Shown: positions 1 to 6,049 of the stretch, in pieces
Layout: the number at the start of each line of letters is the position of its first letter
Position numbering within the stretch: the first letter of the stretch is position 1
Origin: Alphaproteobacteria bacterium TMED109
GTDB lineage: Bacteria; Pseudomonadota; Alphaproteobacteria; TMED109
NCBI GenBank assembly: GCA_002171375.1
Contig: NHFK01000014.1
Span: forward strand, 34,294-44,973
Direction: 5' to 3'
Length of the DNA stretch: 10,680 nt
Notes under the pieces: model-generated
Database searches by the model: none
What the model saw: only the letters and a program-made list of their open reading frames with translations
Told to the model about the DNA's origin: nothing
Program-made: the position numbers and the translations under genes

Positions 1-161
1 ACTTGAGGCGCTGCTAACCCAACACCATTTCCCAGATCATCAAGTGTTTCTAACATATCATCCACTAATACTTTTATTTTGGGATCTGTTGGGTCATCCA
101 CTTTTTTTGCTTTATGTAAAAGTATTGGGTGTCCCATCTTAGCGATTTTTAAAATAGCCAT
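1..161 (-). CDS. def: Peptide deformylase, N-terminal part (cut by window edge)
   Basis: Removes the formyl group from the N-terminal methionine of new proteins in the cytoplasm; normally an Fe(II) or Zn enzyme of about 170 residues. I translated the minus strand from the ATG at 159-161 and obtained 53 complete residues. They begin MAILKIAKMGHP, followed by the usual linker (VDDPTDPKIKVLVDDML), and end in GVGLAAPQ, which is deformylase motif I (GxGLAAxQ) at about residues 46-53. Motifs II (EGCLS) and III (HExDH), which carry the metal ligands, lie beyond the left edge and cannot be checked. The gene is transcribed away from rpsU across a 144-base divergent gap. Its Shine-Dalgarno is weak. Identification is firm from motif I and the N-terminus; whether the gene is intact is unknown. 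Confidence 0.95.
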   Translation of the reverse strand, partial: MAILKIAKMGHPILLHKAKKVDDPTDPKIKVLVDDMLETLDDLGNGVGLAAPQ

Positions 162-255
162 AATATTTTTACCAATTTAATATTCTTTTTTATTAAAAAA
201 AATTTCTTATTACTTCACTTATACTTATTCTTATGTTAATACCACACCTTATATT

Positions 256-277
256 GATAATAATATATATTATTATC
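256..277. repeat. Perfect 22-bp palindrome upstream of rpsU
   Basis: Positions 256-277 read identically on both strands: GATAATAATAT followed by its exact complement ATATTATTATC, with no spacer. Only the outermost base pair is G-C. It ends 28 bases before the rpsU GTG and 13 bases before the GGCGAGGAG ribosome-binding region. It could be an operator for a dimeric regulator overlapping the promoter, a weak hairpin in the rpsU leader, or a chance product of alternating A/T sequence. The symmetry is directly visible; any role is inference. Confidence 0.6.
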
Positions 278-290
278 GAAATTAATGTAA

Positions 291-299
291 GGCGAGGAG
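291..299 (+). promoter_or_regulatory. Strong ribosome binding site fixing the rpsU GTG start
   Basis: GGCGAGGAG at 291-299 lies 6 bases before the GTG at 306. The frame is closed by an in-frame TAA at 288-290 and contains no upstream ATG, so the GTG is the only sensible start for rpsU. Confidence 0.85.
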
Positions 300-305
300 C
301 AAGAA

Positions 306-506
306 GTGCAAGTAATAGTTAGAGATAATAACGTAGACCAAGCTTTAAAAGTGCTTAAGAAAAAAATGCAAAGAGAAGGTATGTATCGCGAAATGAAAAA
401 AGGAAGATCGTTTGAGAAACCTTCAGAAAAGAAAGCTAGAGAAAAAGCAGAAGCTGTAAGAAGATGGAGAAAATTACAAAGAAAGAAAGAGATGACTGAA
501 GAATAA
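306..506 (+). CDS. rpsU: 30S ribosomal protein bS21
   Basis: Small basic protein of the 30S subunit platform, near the anti-Shine-Dalgarno end of 16S rRNA, that helps mRNA binding at initiation. The 66 residues match the alphaproteobacterial form closely: the N-terminus reads [13 protein letters not shown], followed by KKKMQREG and the [15 protein letters not shown] helix, then a Lys/Arg-rich tail. The length is normal for the family. Translation starts at GTG (306-308), supported by the strong ribosome binding site just upstream. It appears monocistronic: the next gene is convergent, with its stop codon 10 bases downstream. Expression may be influenced by the palindrome at 256-277. Confidence 0.97.
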   Translation: MQVIVRDNNVDQALKVLKKKMQREGMYREMKKGRSFEKPSEKKAREKAEAVRRWRKLQRKKEMTEE

Positions 507-515
507 AGCTGTTTC

Positions 516-1511
516 TTAATTTACTAGATTTTTGATTCTTTTTTTATTGTATAAATTTTCCAAATTTTCACATACAAATTTAAACCTTCTATCCCATAAT
601 TGACTACTCCATGCTGAGGAATGTGGAGAGAAAGTTATATTATCTAATTTATGTAGAGGATATTTTGATGGATATAACTTTTTTGCAATACTATCTTTTG
701 GATAATTATACCATACATCAATAACTGCAGCTCTAATGATTTTATTTTTTAAAACTTTATATAAATCAGCTTCATTAATTATAGGACCTCTAGCAATATT
801 TATAATTACTGAATTTTTATTCATATTTTTCATTAAATTAAAATTTATTAAATTTTTTGTTTCATCATTTAGTGGGCATGCAATTATGAGATAATCAAAC
901 TTATTAATCTCTTTTTTAATATTTTCTATTGAAATAAATTTAATATATTTATTTGACTTATATTTACCAATATTTCTAACTAGGGATGATATATTCATTT
1001 TAAAAGCTTTTGCTCTTTTAGCTATTTCTTTTCCTATATGCCCATAACCAATAATACCTAAATTTTTATTAAGCAGCTCTCCATGGAAGGAAGAACTTGA
1101 AAAGTATCCTTTCCAGTTTCCTTTTTTTAACTGTGCATTCATTTTATTTAAATTTATTTCAGCTTCTAGCATAGATAGAAGGCAGTACTCTGCAATTGGT
1201 ACTTCATGCTCAAATGTATTGCTTACCTGGCAGCCTTTAGGAACAGATTCAAAGTGGATATTATCAAAACCGGCTGCTGGTATTTGTATTAATTTTAGTT
1301 TGGGTGCATTTATATCCTTATTTGGCCAACGAGTTGTTATAAACACATCAGCATCTAATAATTCTCTTGTAAGTTCTCCAGGTTTTTTATTAACACTAAC
1401 TATATTATAATTAGATAAAACCCCTTTGGATTTAAAGTTTTTTTCTAAATATTTTTTAAAATCAATATCTAGGCCACCAGGGATCACTATTTTAAGTTTT
1501 TTTTTAGTCAT
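516..1511 (-). CDS. D-isomer-specific 2-hydroxyacid dehydrogenase (variant active site)
   Basis: NAD(P)-dependent oxidoreductase that in this family interconverts a D-2-hydroxyacid and its 2-oxoacid; substrate unknown. The protein has 331 residues, the usual length. The substrate-binding half occupies about 1-105 and 295-331, with the Rossmann domain between. GYGHIG (155-160) is the dinucleotide-binding GxGxxG. The conserved active-site Arg is R241 (in NIARG) and the catalytic His is H297 (in PHSSAW). The usual catalytic Glu, found in DVFxxEP, is replaced: the sequence reads DVWYNYP, placing Tyr at 270. R241 to 270 is 29 residues, the normal Arg-to-Glu spacing, so this looks like a true substitution rather than misalignment. 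There is no clear Shine-Dalgarno. The gene is divergent from gloB-iorAB by 79 bases and convergent with rpsU. Family is sure; activity and substrate are not. It is not obviously SerA, as it lacks the C-terminal ACT domain. Confidence 0.86.
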   Translation of the reverse strand: MTKKKLKIVIPGGLDIDFKKYLEKNFKSKGVLSNYNIVSVNKKPGELTRELLDADVFITTRWPNKDINAPKLKLIQIPAAGFDNIHFESVPKGCQVSNTFEHEVPIAEYCLLSMLEAEINLNKMNAQLKKGNWKGYFSSSSFHGELLNKNLGIIGYGHIGKEIAKRAKAFKMNISSLVRNIGKYKSNKYIKFISIENIKKEINKFDYLIIACPLNDETKNLINFNLMKNMNKNSVIINIARGPIINEADLYKVLKNKIIRAAVIDVWYNYPKDSIAKKLYPSKYPLHKLDNITFSPHSSAWSSQLWDRRFKFVCENLENLYNKKRIKNLVN

Positions 1512-1590
1512 TTTTTTAAGCTTTTATTATATAAGTTGTTATATATATAGTAAATTTACTATTTGTAAAAGAATTGTTAGGAGGTGCTAA
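1512..1590. promoter_or_regulatory. Divergent control region with 16-bp palindrome and strong gloB ribosome binding site
   Basis: This 79-base gap separates the leftward dehydrogenase gene from the rightward gloB-iorA-iorB operon. At 1547-1562 it holds the perfect palindrome ATAGTAAATTTACTAT, a possible operator able to act on both sides. TAGGAGGTG at 1578-1586 is a nearly ideal Shine-Dalgarno 4 bases before the gloB ATG. TATATA-rich words at 1528-1549 could supply -10 boxes for either direction, but no -35/-10 pair stands out. The palindrome is seen directly; its role is inferred. Confidence 0.5.
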
Positions 1591-2379
1591 ATGATAGTTG
1601 AGCAAATATGGACAGGTAATGCTTATAGAAATTATAATTATCTTATTGCTTGTCCTCATACAGGAGAAGCTATTGCTATAGACCCATTAGAATCTCAGAT
1701 GTGTTTTGATAAAGCAAAAGAAAAAGGATGGGATATCACTAAAATACTTAATACGCATGAACATGGTGATCATACTGGTGGTAATTTAAATCTAATCAAT
1801 CTTACTGGTGCAGAAGTGATGGCACATGAAGGTGCATCTAAAAATATTCCTGGAATGACATCAGGATTATCAGAGGGAGATATAGTGAAAATTGGAAAAG
1901 AGGTAGAACTAGAAGTTTTAGACACTCCTGGTCATACCATGACTCATATATGTCTCTTATCTAAGACCGAAAAACCAGCTTTATTTTCTGGAGATACTTT
2001 ATTTAATGCTGGAGCGGGTAATTGCCATAATGGTGGTCACCCAGAGGAACTTTATGAAACATTTTATAGACAATTTAGAAATCTACCGGATACAACTTTA
2101 ATATATCCTGGACATGATTATTTAAAAAATAATTTAGAATTTACTTTAGATAGAGAGCCTAATAATGAAAATGCTCAAAAATTACTAAATTCTATAAAAA
2201 ACTCAGAAGCTGGCAGTGTAATAACTAACTTAAAAATGGAAAATAATATTAATACTTTTTTTAGGCTTTCCAATAGCACTATAATTGATAGACTAAGAGA
2301 AAATTTTCCAGAATTATCTAGTAATCCATCACAAAAAGAAGTCTTTTTATTACTTAGACAGTTGAGAAACAAATGGTAG
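1591..2379 (+). CDS. gloB: Glyoxalase II-like metallo-beta-lactamase-fold hydrolase
   Basis: Best matched to hydroxyacylglutathione hydrolase, which cleaves S-lactoylglutathione to D-lactate and glutathione with a two-metal centre. The 262 residues are normal for the family. Expected metal ligands are all visible: H56, H58, D60 and H61 (THEHGDH), H115 (TPGH), D135 (GDT) and H175 (PGHDY). A glyoxalase II C-terminal domain follows from about 180, ending in LRQLRNKW, where R256 and R259 sit where human enzyme R249 and K252 contact glutathione. The loop that in human reads CGKFYEG is here AGNCHNG (142-148), so glutathione-contacting Lys143 and Tyr145 become N144 and H146, while the tyrosine of (C)GHEY is kept as Y177. 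The substrate may therefore be another thioester. First gene of a likely operon, with iorA starting 31 bases downstream. Fold and hydrolase class are secure; the glutathione substrate is not. Confidence 0.78.
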   Translation: MIVEQIWTGNAYRNYNYLIACPHTGEAIAIDPLESQMCFDKAKEKGWDITKILNTHEHGDHTGGNLNLINLTGAEVMAHEGASKNIPGMTSGLSEGDIVKIGKEVELEVLDTPGHTMTHICLLSKTEKPALFSGDTLFNAGAGNCHNGGHPEELYETFYRQFRNLPDTTLIYPGHDYLKNNLEFTLDREPNNENAQKLLNSIKNSEAGSVITNLKMENNINTFFRLSNSTIIDRLRENFPELSSNPSQKEVFLLLRQLRNKW

Positions 2380-2410
2380 CATTAGTTTTACTAAATTAAA
2401 TGGAATAAAA

Positions 2411-4552
2411 ATGGAAAGATCATTTAAAAAAGAAATTGAAGCATTAAAACTTGGCGAAGGTGATATATTTGAAGGTGAAGGAATATTAGCCGTAACAAAA
2501 GCGTTATTACAGTCAGGTGTTTCCTATGTTGGAGGGTATCAAGGCTCACCAGTTTCAAATTTATTAGATGTAATGGTTCAGGCAAAAGATTATATGAAAG
2601 AGTTAGGAGTTCATGTTGAGGCCTGTGCTAATGAATCTTCCGCTGCTGCTATGCTTGGTGCTTCTATAAATTATCCAGTAAGAGGAGCAGTTACTTGGAA
2701 ATCAATTGTTGGAACTAATGTTGCCTCTGATGCTTTATCGCATTTAGCTTCAGTTGGGGTCCTTGGAGGTTCACTAATTATTATTGGAGAAGACTATGGT
2801 GAAGGCTCGAGTATAATTCAAGAGAGGACTCATGGTGTAGCTTTAAAATCAACTATATGGCTTATGGATCCTAGACCAAATTTAGAGGTAATTGTAAGAA
2901 CGGTTCATAAAGCGTTTGAGCTTTCTGAGTATTCTCATACTCCTGTTATGATGCAATTAAGAATTAGAACTTGTCACTTGCAAGGTAAGTTTATTACAAA
3001 AAATAATATTAAACCTAAAATTTCTAGTACTAATAAAGTTAGAGAAGTGGCTCCCCATAATTATGATTTAATTGCACATCCGCCTAGTACATATGCGCAA
3101 GAGAAACTAAAATATGGACAAAGAGCGAAACTGGCAAAGACGTTTATATCGAATAATTCTTTAAATGAATTTTTTGAAGGAGAAATAAAAGAAGTAGGGC
3201 TTATTGTGCAAGGAGGACTCTATAATAATTTAATATCTGCTTTAAAAGAACTTAATATATCAGATAGTTTAGGAAATTCAAAAATATCAATTTATGTTCT
3301 AAATATCGTTCATCCTCTTATTCCGGAGGAAGTTATAACTTATGCTAGAAAATTTAAAGCTGTTTTAATTATTGAAGAAGGACAACCGCAATATATAGAA
3401 CAGGAATTAGGATTATTATTTCACAAGGAAAAAATAGAAGTTAGCCTAATAGGAAAAGATGTATTACCTATGGCAGGGGAGTATACATCTGAAGTAATCC
3501 ATAAAGGTGTATTTAATTTTATTAAACAGTATATTCCTAATTTTTCTAGTTTTTCTAATTTAGATTATAATATCGAGGTAGATCAGCTTAGAGAAAAAGC
3601 ATCTTCATCATTAGGTGAAATTGTTCCGCCTAGGCCTCCAGGTTTTTGTACTGGCTGTCCTGAAAGACCATTTTTTGCTGCTTTGAAAATGATTGAAAAG
3701 GATACTGGAAAAATTCATGTTTCTACAGATATAGGTTGTCATTCTTTTGCTACCTTTCCACCTTTTTCTTTTGGGCAGTCTATTTTGGGTTATGGAATGA
3801 GTTTGGCTGCAAGTGCAGGTGTGCAGAGCTTTTCTTCAAAAAGGCCAATTGCAATAATGGGTGACGGAGGATTTTGGCATAATGGTTTATTAAGTGGTGT
3901 AGCATCAAGATTATTAAATAATTCTGATGGTATTTTAGTAATACTCCAAAATGGTTATACTTCAGCAACTGGAACTCAAGACCTTATATCAACTCCTGAG
4001 TCAGAGAGTAGGAAGCTTGCTGCGTCTTCTAGTGCTACTAGTTCAGATAAAACAATAGAAAAGGCATTAGAGGGCTTAGGTGTGAAATGGTTAAAAACAG
4101 TCCATACTTATGAAGTGGGTTCTGTTAAAAAAGTTTTAAATGAGGCATTAGAAAGTTCTTTTAAAGGTTTAAAAGTAATTATAGCAGAGGGAGAATGTCA
4201 ATTAGAGAGACAAAGAAGACTTAAGCCTATAAAGAATAATGCTATAAAAATGAAAAAAAGATTTGTAAGAATCCGATATGGTGTTGATGAAGAAACATGT
4301 ACTGGAGACCATTCTTGTATAAGACTTTCAGGTTGTCCAACCCTTACTGTTAAACCTTCTAGTGATCCGTTAAAATTAGATCCGGTAGCTCATGTCACTG
4401 ATGGGTGCGTAGGATGTGGTTTATGTGGAGAAAATGCTATAGAGGCAACTTTATGCCCTTCGTTTTATAAAGCTAAAATAATAAATAACCCTAATTTAAA
4501 AGAAAGATCAGTAGCTTGGGTTAGAAATAAAGTTATTGGTCTATTATCTTGA
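2411..4552 (+). CDS. iorA: Indolepyruvate ferredoxin oxidoreductase, alpha subunit (IorA)
   Basis: Thiamine-diphosphate and Fe-S enzyme that oxidatively decarboxylates aryl 2-oxoacids (indolepyruvate, phenylpyruvate and similar) to acyl-CoA while reducing ferredoxin; works with IorB in the cytoplasm. At 713 residues it has the usual length. The N-terminal pyrimidine-binding domain (about 20-200) carries GEGILAVTKALLQSG, GGYQGSPVS and the ANESSAA segment (E75). A middle domain spans about 260-370. The TPP domain has PGFCTGCPERP (C413, C416), GCHSF (C443), MGDGG (483-487) and NGYTSATG (514-521). A C-terminal ferredoxin-like domain has C630, C636 and C642, then C666, C669, C672 and C682. These spacings differ from a classical two-cluster ferredoxin (CxxCxxCxxxCP) but, as I recall, resemble other alphaproteobacterial IorA proteins. 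The Shine-Dalgarno is weak (GGA at 2402-2404). The stop overlaps the iorB start. Family assignment is firm; the physiological oxoacid is unknown. Confidence 0.95.
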   Translation: MERSFKKEIEALKLGEGDIFEGEGILAVTKALLQSGVSYVGGYQGSPVSNLLDVMVQAKDYMKELGVHVEACANESSAAAMLGASINYPVRGAVTWKSIVGTNVASDALSHLASVGVLGGSLIIIGEDYGEGSSIIQERTHGVALKSTIWLMDPRPNLEVIVRTVHKAFELSEYSHTPVMMQLRIRTCHLQGKFITKNNIKPKISSTNKVREVAPHNYDLIAHPPSTYAQEKLKYGQRAKLAKTFISNNSLNEFFEGEIKEVGLIVQGGLYNNLISALKELNISDSLGNSKISIYVLNIVHPLIPEEVITYARKFKAVLIIEEGQPQYIEQELGLLFHKEKIEVSLIGKDVLPMAGEYTSEVIHKGVFNFIKQYIPNFSSFSNLDYNIEVDQLREKASSSLGEIVPPRPPGFCTGCPERPFFAALKMIEKDTGKIHVSTDIGCHSFATFPPFSFGQSILGYGMSLAASAGVQSFSSKRPIAIMGDGGFWHNGLLSGVASRLLNNSDGILVILQNGYTSATGTQDLISTPESESRKLAASSSATSSDKTIEKALEGLGVKWLKTVHTYEVGSVKKVLNEALESSFKGLKVIIAEGECQLERQRRLKPIKNNAIKMKKRFVRIRYGVDEETCTGDHSCIRLSGCPTLTVKPSSDPLKLDPVAHVTDGCVGCGLCGENAIEATLCPSFYKAKIINNPNLKERSVAWVRNKVIGLLS

Positions 4553-6036
4553 GTGATTATAAAACTATATCAATATTAATTACTGCTTTAGGAGGAGAAG
4601 GCGGAGGTACATTAATGAATTGGATAATAGACTCTGCTAGAAGTCAAAAACTATTTGTGCAAGGAACATCTGTGCCAGGTGTTGCACAAAGAACAGGAAG
4701 TACAAGTTATTATATAGAAATATGTGATAGAAATTTTCATAATGAGAAAGAACCTATTTTATCATTATATCCTAAACCAGGGCGTATAGATATTGTAATT
4801 GCTAGTGAATTACTTGAAGCTGCAAGAGTGTTGGAAAGAGGATACATAAACCCTGACAGAACAACATTAATTACTTCTTCAAGTAGAACATATACAAATT
4901 TGGAAAAATCTCATTTATCAGATGGAAGGTTTAATTACGAAAAAATAATAAATGCGTGTAAAAAAATGTCTAAAAATTTTATATGTTTAGATTTAAATAG
5001 TATAGCAATAGAACATTCAACAATAGTATCTGCAACTATGTTTGGAGCTTTAGCTGGTGCTGGAGTATTACCATGGAAAAAAGATATTTATGAAGATATT
5101 TTTCAAGATAATATATTTGGAAAAAACAGTTTGTCAGGTTTTAATTTTGCTTATCAGCAAGTTCAATCTATTTCTGATAATACTCTAATAAGTAAGACAA
5201 ATATAAACTTAAATTATGATAGAAAAATAAACAATATAAATGAGTCATTATCCGATGAATTTTTGAGTATTATTAATTTAGGAAAAGAAAGATGTACTGA
5301 TTATCAAAATAATAAATATTCAGAATTATTTATGAAAAGAGTTAATAAACTTATGTCAGTAATAGATAAAAATGATCCTAAAGTAATATCTATAGCGGAA
5401 AATATAGTTAGGCGTCTTGCTTTATGGATGACATATGAAGATATACCCAGAGTTGCTCAATTAAAAATTAAACCAGATAGATTTATAAAAATAAAAAATG
5501 AAATTAATCTGAAAAAAAATCAAATACTTTTTGTTCAAGATATTTTTAAACCTGGTTTAAATGAAATAGGAGCCATGCTGCCAAATAAGATAGGAAGATG
5601 GTTTATTAGAAATAAAAAAATATCTACTCTTTTACCTTTTGTAGGTAAAGGAATGAAAATAAACTCTTCTAAAATATCAGGCTTTCTCATATTAAAAATT
5701 TTATCATCATTTCGCCTTATTAGACCTATTTCTCTTCGATATAAAGAAGAGCAAAATAATATAGATAAGTGGATTGATAATATAATTATATCTTTAAGTC
5801 ATTCTATATCTTTTTCAGAGGGATTAGCAGATATGCCACAAATACTAAAAGGATATGGAGATACATGGGATAGGGGCATAAAAAAATATAATAAAATAAA
5901 TGAAGCTTTAATAAAAAATAAATTACATAGTATAGATGAAAAAGATGGAGCTATATTAAAAGAAGCAATTTTAATATCTATGAATGATGTTGAGACCGAA
6001 AAATTGGATATTTTTCTCCAAAAAAACTTAAAATAG
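4549..6036 (+). CDS. iorB: Indolepyruvate ferredoxin oxidoreductase beta-subunit family protein with long C-terminal extension
   Basis: Partner of IorA, contributing the 2-oxoacid:acceptor oxidoreductase gamma domain. Residues about 5-185 form that domain: ITALGGEGGGTLMNW (11-25), GTSVPGVAQRTGSTSYY (39-55) and FGALAGAGVLPW (165-176). Archaeal IorB ends at about this length, around 200 residues; here some 300 more follow, to 495. This is typical of the bacterial 'beta subunit family' whose C-terminal region is known, as I recall, as DUF6537 and has no established function. The start is TTG at 4549, overlapping the iorA stop as TTGA. The next in-frame ATG (4615) would remove the conserved glycine-rich loop, and there is no other start, so TTG with translational coupling is the best choice. 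No cysteine cluster for Fe-S is evident. It ends 9 bases before the convergent pntB stop. Domain call is firm; the role of the extension is unknown. Confidence 0.92.
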   Translation: MSDYKTISILITALGGEGGGTLMNWIIDSARSQKLFVQGTSVPGVAQRTGSTSYYIEICDRNFHNEKEPILSLYPKPGRIDIVIASELLEAARVLERGYINPDRTTLITSSSRTYTNLEKSHLSDGRFNYEKIINACKKMSKNFICLDLNSIAIEHSTIVSATMFGALAGAGVLPWKKDIYEDIFQDNIFGKNSLSGFNFAYQQVQSISDNTLISKTNINLNYDRKINNINESLSDEFLSIINLGKERCTDYQNNKYSELFMKRVNKLMSVIDKNDPKVISIAENIVRRLALWMTYEDIPRVAQLKIKPDRFIKIKNEINLKKNQILFVQDIFKPGLNEIGAMLPNKIGRWFIRNKKISTLLPFVGKGMKINSSKISGFLILKILSSFRLIRPISLRYKEEQNNIDKWIDNIIISLSHSISFSEGLADMPQILKGYGDTWDRGIKKYNKINEALIKNKLHSIDEKDGAILKEAILISMNDVETEKLDIFLQKNLK

Positions 6037-6049
6037 CTTTATATTTTAA
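6021..6049 (-). terminator. Possible weak terminator after pntB at the convergent junction
   Basis: At 6028-6049 the arms TTAAAATA and TATTTTAA flank a 6-base loop, giving an 8-bp A/T-only stem. Reading leftward on the minus strand, the stem is followed by one G and then six T's (6021-6026). That order fits an intrinsic terminator for the pnt transcript. No T run follows on the plus strand, so it is not a good terminator for iorB. The stem includes the pntB stop codon and has no G-C pairs, so it would be weak. Confidence 0.3.

Larger units (their letters stand above)
162..305. promoter_or_regulatory. Divergent def/rpsU intergenic control region
   Basis: This 144-base AT-rich gap must hold the start signals for def (leftward) and rpsU (rightward). 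It contains a run of A's near 194-202, loosely repeated ACTTAT-like words at about 211-234, the palindrome described separately, and the rpsU ribosome binding site. TATATT words at 250-255 and 266-271 could serve as -10 boxes for rpsU, but neither has a convincing -35 at the right distance. I do not assign a specific promoter. No small ORF or recognisable structured RNA family was seen. Confidence 0.45.

Noticed and set aside
504..560. Terminator after rpsU
   Set aside because: T-rich sequence follows the stop, but I could not find a stem of useful length before it. The region is also the coding end of the convergent dehydrogenase gene.
1219..1410. Open frame of 63 codons on the plus strand
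   Set aside because: Lies wholly antisense to the hydroxyacid dehydrogenase gene, has no ribosome binding site and no recognisable protein features.
2175..2372. Open frame of 65 codons on the minus strand
   Set aside because: Antisense shadow of the end of the glyoxalase II-like gene; low-complexity composition and no start signals.
3780..3968. Open frame of 62 codons on the minus strand
   Set aside because: Antisense to the conserved TPP-binding region of iorA, which fully explains the sequence.
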